Shown: positions 50,033 to 59,173 of the stretch, piece after piece
How the letters are laid out: each line of letters opens with the position of its first letter
How positions within the stretch are numbered: the first letter of the stretch is position 1
Notes under the pieces: generated by a model
The model's database searches: none
The model's input: only the letters and a program-made list of their open reading frames with translations
Told to the model about the DNA's origin: nothing
Source of the DNA: Prevotella sp.
GTDB lineage: Bacteria; Bacteroidota; Bacteroidia; Bacteroidales; Bacteroidaceae
Direction: 5' to 3'
Length of the DNA: 64,000 nt
Assembly (NCBI GenBank): GCA_017509155.1
Contig: JAFWQE010000093.1
Location: 1-64,000 of the forward strand
Position numbers and translations under genes: made by a program

Positions 50033-50040
50033 TATCTTTG
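50033..50040 (+). promoter_or_regulatory. -7 box upstream of the 1060-residue protein
   Basis: TATCTTTG; a leader of about 200 bases separates it from the ATG, most of it filled by an inverted repeat. Confidence 0.6.
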
Positions 50041-50077
50041 CGGCAAACATTTCGTCATAGCGAAAGCAATCATGAAA

Positions 50078-50204
50078 AGTAACAGACACAGACCCCACCC
50101 CTGACCCCTCCCCTTGAAGGGAAGGGAGCGGCAACCGCCGGAAAGGAAGCCGCAGGACACTCCCCTCCCTTCAAGGTAAGGGGCCATGAATGGGGTCTGT
50201 AACT
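50078..50204. repeat. CCCCACCCCTGACCCC inverted repeat pair in a 5' leader
   Basis: The left arm has GACCCCACCCCTGACCCCTC and then CCCTTGAAGGGAAGGGAG (50088-50125). The right arm is its inverse (about 50159-50197), ending GGGGTCTGTAAC against GTAACAGAC on the left. It is related to the repeats in etfB and etfA and the pair at 16835-16932. It lies between the promoter and the start of the 1060-residue protein and would form a strong stem in the mRNA leader. Confidence 0.8.
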
Positions 50205-50242
50205 TAGTTATGTAGAAGCAAATACTTTAAAATCAACACGAT

Positions 50243-53200
50243 ATGAAAAGATTATTGTCAATTATGATGCTCATGCTGGCCTGGATGGGCGCGGCAAGAG
50301 CCGTGGAAGTAGAAATTGGGCAGGCCGACGGTATCAGTCAGGGACTGCCATGTTACACGAAGGCTGAGTATGCCCTCTCAGAACAAATCTATCTGAAAGA
50401 AGAGATTGGCATGACAGGTGACATCACCAGTGTGTCGTTTCACACAGCCAGTGCTCCGAACGGTGAAGTGACACGAAATCTCGACATTTACATCGACATT
50501 ACGTCGTTATCAGCATTCGTTAGCAATTCTTATCATTATTTCCAGACCACCACATCTCAGTGCAAGGTGTTTAGCGGACTTGTAACCTTCAAGACAGGAG
50601 AATGGACAAAAATCATGCTCGACACGCCAAAGAAATACACGGGTACGACCAACCTGATGCTCATTGTGGTGGACAACACTGGCGAGGCGACTACAGAAGC
50701 TGCAACGTTTAGCGCCTTCGAAACTACCGGCAGTGTCCGTCAGGGCATTGGCAGTTATAGCTCCAACGCCTACGATCCCACCGACCTTTCGCTCATGTCA
50801 CAATTGTATAGTGACGTTTCCACGACCAAGAAGAACTGCGTGAAGTTTGGTTTTGGGGAGTATGAAGCACCAAAGGACCTGACCGTCACCGGCATTTCCT
50901 TGACCAGTGCCACCATAGGTTGGACCTCGAACGCCTCGGAATGGGAGATATGTGTCAACGGCGACGAGAACAATATAATCAACACCGTAGACAATCCCTT
51001 TATACTTACCGGCCTGAATGAGGGCGAGGCATACGAGGTGAAGGTGCGGGTGGTAAAAGACGGCAATGTGAGCGAGTGGAGCGATGCCGTCAGCTTCACC
51101 ACGCTTTCGAGTTCTCCCGACCAGCAAGTGGAGATAAGCTATGAGCTCTCCGACAGCTATGGCGACGGCTGGAACGACGCTGCAATCGCTGTCTATGATG
51201 TGTTGACAAATGCACTGCTCGCCACGTGGACCATCTCTTCTGGTTCCAGTGCCAGCGGCTCACTGAATGTCAGCGTGGGAAGCGACGTGCGTTTTGAGTG
51301 GATAAATGGTCGTTATGACTCCGAGTGTTCCTATACAGTCTATAATGCCGATGGCGAGGTGATATTCTCGGGTAGTGGCGCCATGACGGAGTCTGTTGTC
51401 TATACCGTTAAGCCAGCCAATCCCTTCATCCGGCCCATAGACCTGGAAGTCTCTGACATCGGTCCAAAGAGCGCGGTGCTGAGCTGGACAGAAAGGGGAG
51501 ACGCCACGCAGTGGCAGATCAGTGTCAACGACGAGGAGCAGCTGATTCTCGCCGACTCGAATCCTTTCGCCTTGACAGGACTTGAGCCTGAAGCCAACTA
51601 TACGGTGAGGGTGCGTTCCTATCGGGACGAGAGCAGTCAAAGCCCTTGGTCCAACACCGTCAGCTTCACCACTTTAGAGACTTGCCCCAAACCGACCGAC
51701 CTTGCTGCAGACGATATCACCAAGAACGGTGCAACGCTCACCTGGAAGGGCACCAACGACAGCTACCTACTGCGGTATTGGCCATGGGAACAGGTGGGCG
51801 AAGACCGGCAATCAACCGCATCGTATGAGACTTATACCTTCGACCTGAGCGCCTACAGCGGCACGGGCTCCATTGCCATCCGCCACTATAACGTTTCCGA
51901 CATGTTCCGCCTGAATGTCGACGACATCGTGGTGACCGATGCAGAAGGGACAACGGTCTTCTCGGAAGACTTTGATAGCTGTAACGGAAATCTGCCCGCC
52001 TCACTTTCCAATATCGACCTCGATGGCGATGGCTTTGTGTGGGAAGTTGTGCCTGGCTCATCTTCTAATGTTATTGGCGATTATGGTGTTTTTTCAGCGA
52101 GCTATGACAATTACAGTGGAAGGCTGACACCCGACAACTGGCTAGTTATCTCGGGCGTTCCTCTGGGTGGCACGATTAGCTTCAAGGCCATTGGGCAGGA
52201 CGCATCCTATCCAAGCGAGAACTTCGGTGTCTTTGTGTCTTCCGATGCCGACCTCACTGAGGTTCCTGTCAGTGGCACCTCCTATTCGGTCAACAATCTT
52301 ACCCCGGGCACTGCCTACAGTTGGCAGGTGAGTGGCATCAGTGGCTCAGAACAGAGCCCCTGGGTGAGTTCGATGTTCTCGACATTGGAAGCCACTAAGG
52401 TGTTTGCCGCTGACGGCAACTGGAATGATCCCGCCAAATGGCAGCCTGAAGGTGTGCCTACCATCGGCGACAAGGTGAGCATTGAAGCGGCTGTTACGAT
52501 ACCCTCTGGCGTGGTGGCTGTCGCCGGCAAGGTGAAATTGGGCGAGTACGGCTCCATCACTATTGAGGATGGCGGTGAGCTGAAGCACAGTTCCGCAACG
52601 CTCCCCGTGACGATGAAAAAGGATATCGCGGCAGGTAAGTACGTTCTTCTCGCAAGTCCCTTCGCTGGGCGAACGCAACTTAGCACATTGACTGATTGGA
52701 GCAATGTCGAGAATATTCTCGAGAACAGTTACGACCTCTATGCATTCGATGCCACCGAAGAGCTGGAATGGATCAATTACAAGAAAGATCCCGAACACTA
52801 CTCATTCATGAGTCCTAGCAATAATAATCCTGGAATCAACTTTGGCGAAGGCTATCTCTATCGCAGTGACGAAGAAAGGACGCTGACCTTCGTCGGCACA
52901 GCCGTGGCGAGCAACAACAGGTCCATGAGAACCGATGTAGACTTTGATGCAAGCAACACTGACAAATGGAACGGCTGGAGGTTGGTGGGCAATCTGTACA
53001 CCAGTACAGGCTATGTCTCCTATCAGGATGTCAATGGCAACCTGCTTGACGCAACTATCTACAAGTTGAATGACGCAGGCAACGGATTCGAGGTGTATGA
53101 AGGTGTCGTGGAACTGGCACCGTGCGAGGGCGCATTCATTCAGGTGAGCACATCTGGGAGAATTATATACTCGTCGGAAAAGCCAGATGGCGCCGTCATC

Positions 53201-53425
53201 AGCCATGAACCAGGAGAACTGTTGCTCAACTTGCCGGAGCCTGGCCTTGAGGAGAATCAGGATGCCGACAATGGCGTCGTCGATGTTGCTACAGGCATTA
53301 GTGGTGCCGCAAGCGTAGACGGTGCCGCCGGCGAGTGGTACACCATCGATGGAAGAAAGCTCAGCGGCAAGCCCACAAAGAAGGGCCTGTACATTCTCAA
53401 CGGCAGAAAGGCCGTCGTGGATTGA
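50243..53425 (+). CDS. Secreted fibronectin-III protein with T9SS-like tail
   Basis: 1060 residues with signal peptide MKRLLSIMMLMLAWMGAARA. An N-terminal module (about 25-205) resembles those before FN3 repeats in Bacteroidota cell-surface proteins. FN3 modules follow at about 212-292 and 405-480 (ILTGLNEGEAYEVKVRVVKD; ALTGLEPEANYTVRVRSYRD), separated by a jellyroll-like domain (ISYELSDSYGDGWNDAAIAV). A choice-of-anchor-J-like domain lies near 510-690 (GRLTPDNWLVISGVPLGGTI), then a parallel-beta-like end region. The tail is EWYTIDGRKLSGKPTKKGLY then ILNGRKAVVD. No protease or glycosidase motif was recognised. It stands alone between its own leader and a strong terminator. Probably a surface or extracellular binding protein. 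Confidence 0.78.
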   Translation: MKRLLSIMMLMLAWMGAARAVEVEIGQADGISQGLPCYTKAEYALSEQIYLKEEIGMTGDITSVSFHTASAPNGEVTRNLDIYIDITSLSAFVSNSYHYFQTTTSQCKVFSGLVTFKTGEWTKIMLDTPKKYTGTTNLMLIVVDNTGEATTEAATFSAFETTGSVRQGIGSYSSNAYDPTDLSLMSQLYSDVSTTKKNCVKFGFGEYEAPKDLTVTGISLTSATIGWTSNASEWEICVNGDENNIINTVDNPFILTGLNEGEAYEVKVRVVKDGNVSEWSDAVSFTTLSSSPDQQVEISYELSDSYGDGWNDAAIAVYDVLTNALLATWTISSGSSASGSLNVSVGSDVRFEWINGRYDSECSYTVYNADGEVIFSGSGAMTESVVYTVKPANPFIRPIDLEVSDIGPKSAVLSWTERGDATQWQISVNDEEQLILADSNPFALTGLEPEANYTVRVRSYRDESSQSPWSNTVSFTTLETCPKPTDLAADDITKNGATLTWKGTNDSYLLRYWPWEQVGEDRQSTASYETYTFDLSAYSGTGSIAIRHYNVSDMFRLNVDDIVVTDAEGTTVFSEDFDSCNGNLPASLSNIDLDGDGFVWEVVPGSSSNVIGDYGVFSASYDNYSGRLTPDNWLVISGVPLGGTISFKAIGQDASYPSENFGVFVSSDADLTEVPVSGTSYSVNNLTPGTAYSWQVSGISGSEQSPWVSSMFSTLEATKVFAADGNWNDPAKWQPEGVPTIGDKVSIEAAVTIPSGVVAVAGKVKLGEYGSITIEDGGELKHSSATLPVTMKKDIAAGKYVLLASPFAGRTQLSTLTDWSNVENILENSYDLYAFDATEELEWINYKKDPEHYSFMSPSNNNPGINFGEGYLYRSDEERTLTFVGTAVASNNRSMRTDVDFDASNTDKWNGWRLVGNLYTSTGYVSYQDVNGNLLDATIYKLNDAGNGFEVYEGVVELAPCEGAFIQVSTSGRIIYSSEKPDGAVISHEPGELLLNLPEPGLEENQDADNGVVDVATGISGAASVDGAAGEWYTIDGRKLSGKPTKKGLYILNGRKAVVD

Positions 53426-53447
53426 TGGCCGAAGCCATTGCAGACAA

Positions 53448-53492
53448 CAGAAGCCCGGGCGTTATTGACAGCGCCCGGGCTGACTTTTTCCC
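53448..53492 (+). terminator. Terminator after the 1060-residue protein
   Basis: AGCCCGGGCG (53452-53461) pairs with CGCCCGGGCT (53472-53481), followed by GACTTTTTCCC. Confidence 0.88.
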
Positions 53493-53574
53493 TTCTCGTC
53501 GCGTTAATCTATCCAAAAAGCTTCTTTAAGTCAGCAATATTTTGTATCTTCGCGGCAAAATTCGTCACACGCTG

Positions 53575-55521
53575 ATGATTGACCGAGCAACCGTAGACCG
53601 CATTATGGACGCCGCAAACATTGTGGACGTCGTTTCAGAGTTTGTCACGCTGCGCAAGAGCGGGGCCAACTACAAGGGACTGTGCCCGTTTCACAACGAG
53701 CGCACGCCATCGTTCTATGTGTCGCCGTCGCGTGGCATCTGCAAGTGCTTTTCGTGTGGGAAGGGCGGCAATGCCGTCAACTTCATCATGGAGCACGAGC
53801 AGATGACCTATCCCGAGGCACTGCGGTGGCTCGCCAAGAAATACAACATAGAGATAAAGGAACGCGAGCTGACCAGCGAGGAACGCGAAGAGGAGAGCCG
53901 CCGGGAGTCCATGTTCATCGTGAACGAATGGACGGCTGCCTATTTCGAAGACCTGCTTCGCAATCATCCAGATGGACAGACCTACGGCATGCAGTACTTC
54001 CGTTCGCGCGGCTTCCGCGACGACATCGTGAGGAAGTTCCGTCTGGGCTACGACCTCCGGGACGGCTATGCGCTGCCCTCAACCGCCGTGATGAAAGGCT
54101 ATAAGGAAGAGTTCCTGCTCTCCACCGGTATATGCTACAAGCGCGAGAAAGACGGACGCGTGGTGGATCGTTTCGCCGGGCGCGTCATCTTTCCGTGGAT
54201 TGGCATGAGCGGAAAGGTTGTGGGCTTTGGCGGACGCAAGCTCGATCAGGCCACGAAAGGCGTGCAGCAGAAGTACGTAAACTCTCCCGACAGCGACATC
54301 TATCACAAGGAGCAGCAGCTCTATGGCATCTTTCAGGCCAAGAAAGCCATCGCCAAGGAGAACTGCGTGTACATGGTGGAAGGCTACACCGACGTGATTT
54401 CGATGCACCAGTGTGGCATCGAGAACGTGGTGGCAAACTCAGGAACGGCGCTGAGTTTTCACCAGATACGCATGCTTCATAGGTTTGCTGATAACATAGT
54501 CTTGCTGTATGACGGAGATGAAGCTGGCCTACATGCGGCAATGAGAGGAACAGATATGCTCTTGCAGGAAGACATGAAAGTGAAAGTTGTCTTTCTACCT
54601 GATGGTGATGATCCAGATAGTTTTGCCAGAAAGCATACGGCCGAAGAGTTCAGAAAATATATAAGCGAGCATCAAGTAGACTTCATTGATTTTAAGAGTG
54701 ATCAGCTGTTGAAAGGTGTAACAGACCCAATCAAGCGGTCTGAGGCCATGAGTAGTATCATTAGGAGTATAGCTTATATTCCTCAACAAATCGTAAGAGA
54801 TTCATACCTGACTCGTTGTGCCCATAAGTTCCAGGTGAACGAGTTGACCCTTATCTCTACTATGAATAAGTACATAGCAAGAGACAAAGAGGACAAGGCA
54901 AAGGCTTATGAAAGAGAGAAGAACGAGGCAGACAAACCAGAGGAAAAAGAACTTATCCCAATAGAACTGAATCCCCAGGAAAGCCAGCACTCACTGGTGG
55001 AGCAGATGCTTATCAAAGTCGTCATCCGACATGGAGAGGAAATCATCTATAGAGACGTGGCTACCGACGACGGAAACACCGTGAACCTCACCGTGGCGCA
55101 GTATATCAGCTACGACCTCGGGGCAGATGGGCTCAGCTTCAGCCAGCCTCTTTTCAACCAGATTCTCGACGAAGCCACGCAGCATTCGGGAGAACCGGGG
55201 TTCGTGGCCGCCGACTACTTCGTGCGACATGCTGACGTCGGCATCAGCAAACTGGCAGCAGAGATGGTCATCGACCGCGTGCAGCTCACCAAGAGCCTGC
55301 AGATGAAACGCGAGGAAGGAACGCTCCGCAGCCAGGTGGAACACCTTGTGCTCGACTTCCGCATGGACTTCGTGGAGCACAAGCTGAAAGAACTGCAGAA
55401 ACAGATCTATGCATCGGGAGGGAACATGGAGCAAATGATGAAACTCATGGCAGAGTACAAGGACATGCAGCTCATCAGGAACAACATGGCAAAGATGCTG
55501 GGAACGAACATCATTGTGTGA
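53575..55521 (+). CDS. dnaG: DNA primase
   Basis: 648 residues from ATG 53575; 11 codons upstream in frame are unlike the family. DnaG makes RNA primers at replication forks. The CHC2 zinc finger uses C37, H40, C58 and C61 (LCPFHNERTPSFYVSPSRGI then CKCFSCGKGG). The core and TOPRIM domain follow, with the conserved glutamate in VEGYTDVISMHQCGIENVV and the metal-binding aspartates in LLYDGDEAGLHAAMRG. The C-terminal helicase-binding region is helical (about 450-648). Bases from about 54480 to 54985 (residues about 302-470) are much richer in A and T than the rest, and codon choice switches sharply at both edges, although the protein reads through normally. Confidence 0.95.
   Translation: MIDRATVDRIMDAANIVDVVSEFVTLRKSGANYKGLCPFHNERTPSFYVSPSRGICKCFSCGKGGNAVNFIMEHEQMTYPEALRWLAKKYNIEIKERELTSEEREEESRRESMFIVNEWTAAYFEDLLRNHPDGQTYGMQYFRSRGFRDDIVRKFRLGYDLRDGYALPSTAVMKGYKEEFLLSTGICYKREKDGRVVDRFAGRVIFPWIGMSGKVVGFGGRKLDQATKGVQQKYVNSPDSDIYHKEQQLYGIFQAKKAIAKENCVYMVEGYTDVISMHQCGIENVVANSGTALSFHQIRMLHRFADNIVLLYDGDEAGLHAAMRGTDMLLQEDMKVKVVFLPDGDDPDSFARKHTAEEFRKYISEHQVDFIDFKSDQLLKGVTDPIKRSEAMSSIIRSIAYIPQQIVRDSYLTRCAHKFQVNELTLISTMNKYIARDKEDKAKAYEREKNEADKPEEKELIPIELNPQESQHSLVEQMLIKVVIRHGEEIIYRDVATDDGNTVNLTVAQYISYDLGADGLSFSQPLFNQILDEATQHSGEPGFVAADYFVRHADVGISKLAAEMVIDRVQLTKSLQMKREEGTLRSQVEHLVLDFRMDFVEHKLKELQKQIYASGGNMEQMMKLMAEYKDMQLIRNNMAKMLGTNIIV
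54480..54985. other. AT-rich mosaic segment within dnaG
   Basis: Counted by hand, bases 54541-54840 are 123 G+C of 300 (41%), against 34 of 60 at 54241-54300 (57%) and 36 of 60 at 55081-55140 (60%). Codons change from GAC, CGC and GCC types to GAT, AGA and GAA types. No repeat bounds the segment. It encodes the end of the TOPRIM domain and the linker to the helicase-binding part. Confidence 0.8.
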
Positions 55522-55560
55522 ACAACGCCAGACGGCATAACAAAACAAAGGAAACAGAAC

Positions 55561-55908
55561 GTGTATTACATCAGAAAGACATTGGAAATAGCGGCAGCCC
55601 ACAGGCTCGAACTCGACTACGAGAGCAAGTGCACAAAGCTGCATGGACACAACTGGAAGATTGTCATCTATTGCTGTTCTGAGCAGCTCAATCAGAACGG
55701 AATGGTGGTGGACTTCTCAGAAATCAAGCACCGCATCAAGCGCGTGCTCGACCATCAGGTGCTCAACGACGTGCTGCCATTCAACCCCACGGCGGAGAAT
55801 ATTGCGCGGTGGTGCACCGAGCAGATTGACACCTGCTACAAGGCAGAGGTGCAGGAGAGCGAGGGCAACGTGGCGGCCTATGTGGACGAAAAGAAGATGA
55901 AAGGGTGA
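55561..55908 (+). CDS. queD: 6-carboxy-5,6,7,8-tetrahydropterin synthase
   Basis: 115 residues from GTG 55561 with an AAGGAAAC-type site upstream. QueD converts dihydroneopterin triphosphate to 6-carboxytetrahydropterin in queuosine precursor synthesis. The zinc histidines are H14 (AAAHRL), H28 and H30 (CTKLHGHNW), and C24 is the catalytic cysteine. The later FSEIKHRIKRVLDHQVLNDV and NPTAENIARWC segments are typical. Family length is 110-125. The stop overlaps the queE start by four bases (GTGA), so the two are translationally coupled. Confidence 0.93.
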   Translation: MYYIRKTLEIAAAHRLELDYESKCTKLHGHNWKIVIYCCSEQLNQNGMVVDFSEIKHRIKRVLDHQVLNDVLPFNPTAENIARWCTEQIDTCYKAEVQESEGNVAAYVDEKKMKG

Positions 55909-56480
55909 GCGAGGTGATGAAAAGCTATCGCGTGAACGACATCTTCTACTCGTTGCAAGGCGAAGGTTACCACACAGGACGGGCGGCGGCGTTCGTCAGG
56001 TTCAGCGGCTGCAATCTGCGATGCGCGTTTTGCGACACCGACTTTGCGTCGTCCACACCGATGACGGCCGGCGAGATTGTCGACCGTGTGTCGGCTTTTC
56101 CCGCCCGCTTCGTGGTGCTCACCGGCGGTGAACCCACGTTGCAGGTGGACGAAACGCTGCTCAGACAACTGCATGAAGCAGGCTTCGAGGTGGCCATGGA
56201 GACCAATGGAACCCACCCCGTGCCGCAAGGTGTAGACTGGGTTACGGTGTCGCCAAAGGGCAAGACCGTGGTGGAGCGGTGCAACGAGCTGAAGGTGGTG
56301 TTCGTGGGAGAGCCGCCCAGCGACAGTGGCATCAAGGCCGACAGCTATTTCCTGCAGCCCTGCGACACCGGCGACGCCGTGCGCAACCAGCAGCTCATCG
56401 ACGCCTGCGTGGACTACATCCGTCAGCATCCGCGCTGGCGACTGTCGCTGCAGGTGCACAAACTGGCGGGATTCAAGTAG
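55905..56480 (+). CDS. queE: 7-carboxy-7-deazaguanine synthase (radical SAM)
   Basis: 191 residues from GTG 55905 (ATG 55917 would also give an intact enzyme). QueE rearranges 6-carboxytetrahydropterin, the QueD product, to 7-carboxy-7-deazaguanine. It opens YRVNDIFYSLQGEGYHTGRA and carries the radical-SAM cluster motif CNLRCAFC (C36, C40, C43), then VVLTGGEPTLQVDETLL. C-terminal FLQPCDTG with LSLQVHKLAGFK is usual. Length suits the short QueE form. It overlaps queD by four bases; queC and queF are not in the window. Confidence 0.94.
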   Translation: MSEVMKSYRVNDIFYSLQGEGYHTGRAAAFVRFSGCNLRCAFCDTDFASSTPMTAGEIVDRVSAFPARFVVLTGGEPTLQVDETLLRQLHEAGFEVAMETNGTHPVPQGVDWVTVSPKGKTVVERCNELKVVFVGEPPSDSGIKADSYFLQPCDTGDAVRNQQLIDACVDYIRQHPRWRLSLQVHKLAGFK

Positions 56481-56499
56481 CCGAAACAACCGTCATACC

Positions 56500-57459
56500 A
56501 TGGATTTCAGGGAGTTCTTTTACGTTCAGAAGTCAGACCGCACGGTCATGTTCACCCTGCTGACAGTGGCAGCGGTGGGCCTTCTCCTCTTTTTCCTGCT
56601 GGGTGGCGTGAACCGTTCCTCACAACTGGCCGAGGTCGACAGCACGATGGTCGACTCGGGTGCGGTGGCCCATGGCACCGACCGTTGGACTTCGCGGCGC
56701 GACAATCGCGGCTATTACTACAGCGAAGAGGCATCCGGCGGCTCCCAGACCACTCATCACCTGTTTCCTTTCGACCCCAATACCGCCGACTCCACAGAGC
56801 TTCTCAGTCTCGGACTCCGTCCCTGGCAGGTGCGCAATCTGTACCGCTACCGCGAGCGTGGCGGTGTGTTCCGTCAGCCAAAGGACTTTGCGCGCCTCTA
56901 TGGACTGAGCGTTGAGCAGTACCGGGAACTGGAACCTTACATCCGCATTTCGGCCGACCAGCGGCCCGCATCCACACTTTTCCCCTCGTCTTCCTATGAT
57001 GACTACGGCGAGCCTGCAGCCAGTCAGCGCCCCGCCCGCGACACACTGCTCTATCCAAGAAAGCTGGCTATGGGCGAGCATGTGGAACTTAACACCACCG
57101 ACACCACGCAGTTGAAGAAGGTGCCGGGAATAGGCAGCGGCTTCGCAAAGGCCATTGTGGCCTACGGCGCCCGGCTCGGAGGCTACCACAGTGTGGTGCA
57201 GCTGATGGAGATTCGCAATTTCCCGGAGTCGGCACTCGACTATTTCTCCATCAGGAAACCGCAATTGCGGAAGATGAACCTCAACAAACTGACGCTCGAA
57301 CAACTGCGCAAACATCCTTATCTTTCGTTTCATCAGGCCCGCCAGATCATCGATTACCGCCGCCTGCATGGTCCTCTGAACAGCCTCAACGACCTGAGTC
57401 TGCTGCCCGATTTCAACGCCGATGCCATCGAAAGGCTGAAACCCTACGTGGAGTTCTGA
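56500..57459 (+). CDS. Membrane-anchored helix-hairpin-helix protein
   Basis: 319 residues from ATG 56500 (the frame is open upstream inside queE but only this start gives the membrane helix near the N-terminus). One transmembrane helix, MFTLLTVAAVGLLLFFLLGG, lies near residues 17-36; a polar linker follows. Three or more ComEA-like helix-hairpin-helix units lie between about 100 and 319: FDPNTADSTELLSLGLRPWQ, HVELNTTDTTQLKKVPGIGS and NKLTLEQLRKHPYLSFHQAR. Such proteins bind DNA non-specifically and in some bacteria help take up DNA. Bacteroidota carry this layout widely without proven function. It follows queE by 19 bases, likely in the same transcript. Confidence 0.8.
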   Translation: MDFREFFYVQKSDRTVMFTLLTVAAVGLLLFFLLGGVNRSSQLAEVDSTMVDSGAVAHGTDRWTSRRDNRGYYYSEEASGGSQTTHHLFPFDPNTADSTELLSLGLRPWQVRNLYRYRERGGVFRQPKDFARLYGLSVEQYRELEPYIRISADQRPASTLFPSSSYDDYGEPAASQRPARDTLLYPRKLAMGEHVELNTTDTTQLKKVPGIGSGFAKAIVAYGARLGGYHSVVQLMEIRNFPESALDYFSIRKPQLRKMNLNKLTLEQLRKHPYLSFHQARQIIDYRRLHGPLNSLNDLSLLPDFNADAIERLKPYVEF

Positions 57460-57547
57460 CAAGACGCAAGTAACGACGAAGACAGTTTATCGCCTTTTTA
57501 TGCCTGCGGCGAACACGAATATCCACGAATCATCATTAATTAAACTT

Positions 57548-57693
57548 TCGGGAGTTCAAAACTCTTTTGGAGTTTGGGAGTGTAGGAGTTTGGGAGTCTG
57601 GACGATAGTTTTATTCGCGCATTTTTCTTGGATTCCTGGAAACAGAAGTGATGTCCAAACTCCTAAACTCCCAGACTCCTAAACTCCTGAATG
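57548..57693. repeat. GGAGTTT-family inverted repeat
   Basis: Forward arm GGAGTTTGGGAGTGTAGGAG onward, ending TGGACGATAG (57569-57606). Reverse arm TGTCCAAACTCCTAAACTCC onward to CTCCTGAATG (57651-57690). The gap from 57460 to 57745 holds no other feature I can support. Confidence 0.85.
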
Positions 57694-57744
57694 AGCTTTC
57701 AACAGTTGAATCAAGAGAATCTCATGATGTCTCCCGCCAATTCA

Positions 57745-57812
57745 GAAAAACGCCTCCCCCTTGCTTGCAGTGCCAACAGGCAGCGAACAAGGGGGAGGCG
57801 TTCTTTGTTTGC
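57745..57812. terminator. Terminator at the 3' end of nhaD (probably bidirectional)
   Basis: A 15-base stem AACGCCTCCCCCTTG (57749-57763) pairs with CAAGGGGGAGGCGTT (57788-57802), followed on the plus strand by CTTTGTTT and on the minus strand by TTTTT. Confidence 0.88.
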
Positions 57813-57818
57813 GTATGC

Positions 57819-59147
57819 TTATCCGATGATGAGCTTTTCGAGCCAGTAGATGAACATGCCAGCGAGGTAGCCAACGAAGGCAATCCACGTGATTTTCTTC
57901 ATATACCAGCCGAATGTTATCTTTTCCAGTCCCATCACAACCACACCGGCAGCCGAGCCGATGATGAGCATGGAGCCGCCCACGCCGGCACAATAGGCCA
58001 GCAGTTGCCAGAAGATGCCGTCGACAGCCATGTCGCCAACCTCGGCCACAGGATACATTCCCATGGCGCCAGCCACCAGCGGCACGTTGTCTACGATGCT
58101 GGAAAGCACGCCGATGATGCCCGTCACGAGGTAGTGGTTGCCCCCGCTCACCTCGTCGAGCCACTGTCCCAGCGCCGTCAGCACGCCTACATGCTCCAGG
58201 CAGGACACCGCCATCAGGATGCCAAGGGAGAAAAGAATGGTGCTAAGGTCGATGCGCGAGAGCAGGTCGGTCACGCGTTTGGCCATCGTGTCTTCCTCTT
58301 CCTTGTGGAGACTGCGGTGGAATATCTCGGTCACAGTCCAGAGCACGCCCAGCACAAGCAGTATGCCCATGAACGGAGGCAGGTTGGTGAGGCCGCGGAA
58401 GATGGGCACAAAGCAGAGACCACCCACGCCAAGCCAGAAGATGACGTTGCGCTGTGTCTTGGTGAAGGTGCTCACATCGGCCTTCGGAAGGTTCTGCGAC
58501 TTCTCGAATTTCCCGCTCAACTGGAACTGCAAGATGAAGGCCGGAACGAACATCGACACCAGTGAGGGCAGCAGGATTTCGCTGATGACGCCGCCCGTGG
58601 TGATGACGCCCTTGATCCAGAGCATGATGGTGGTGACGTCGCCAATGGGCGAAAAGGCACCGCCGCTGTTGGCCGCGATGACCACCAGTGCCGCATAGAT
58701 GATGCGCTCACGGCGCTCCTGCACCAGCTTGCGCAGCACCATGATCATGACAATCGACGTGGTGAGGTTGTCCAAAATGGCAGACAGCACGAACGTCATG
58801 AACGCGATGCGCCACATGAGCTTGCGCTTGGAGCGCGTCTTCAGCGTGTCGCGAACGAAGTTGAAACCGCCGTTGGCATCGACGATTTCCACAATGGTCA
58901 TGGCGCCCATCAGGAAGAACAGCGTCTCGCTGGTGTCGCCCAGCGACTCCTTGATCTTCGCGCTCACCTCTAAAAGCACGTTGTCGCCGCTCAGGTAAGA
59001 CTCGGGCGACATCATGAACAGTGTCCAGCAGGCCACGCACATGAGCAGTGCAATGGCGGCCTTGTTGATTTCAAGCACGCTCTCCGTTGCTATGCAGGCA
59101 TAGCCAATGACGAAGGCAATGATGATGCAAATGGTTAATGTAGACAT
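57819..59147 (-). CDS. nhaD: NhaD-type sodium/proton antiporter
   Basis: 442 residues, about 12 membrane helices, of the ion-transporter superfamily that includes ArsB and CitM. The pattern ETLFFLMGAMTIVEIVDANG, NLTTSIVMIMVLRKL, and AANSGGAFSPIGDVTTIMLW with the GGAxSPIGD signature is that of NhaD antiporters, which exchange cytoplasmic Na+ for external H+. Later SIVDNVPLVAGAMGMYPVAE is the second half of the transport core. Closely related arsenite or dicarboxylate carriers lack this combination. Promoter box at 59174-59181. Downstream lies a strong terminator shared with the HhH gene. Confidence 0.9.
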   Translation of the reverse strand: MSTLTICIIIAFVIGYACIATESVLEINKAAIALLMCVACWTLFMMSPESYLSGDNVLLEVSAKIKESLGDTSETLFFLMGAMTIVEIVDANGGFNFVRDTLKTRSKRKLMWRIAFMTFVLSAILDNLTTSIVMIMVLRKLVQERRERIIYAALVVIAANSGGAFSPIGDVTTIMLWIKGVITTGGVISEILLPSLVSMFVPAFILQFQLSGKFEKSQNLPKADVSTFTKTQRNVIFWLGVGGLCFVPIFRGLTNLPPFMGILLVLGVLWTVTEIFHRSLHKEEEDTMAKRVTDLLSRIDLSTILFSLGILMAVSCLEHVGVLTALGQWLDEVSGGNHYLVTGIIGVLSSIVDNVPLVAGAMGMYPVAEVGDMAVDGIFWQLLAYCAGVGGSMLIIGSAAGVVVMGLEKITFGWYMKKITWIAFVGYLAGMFIYWLEKLIIG

Positions 59148-59173
59148 TTTTCAGGTTTTTAATGATTTGCCTG

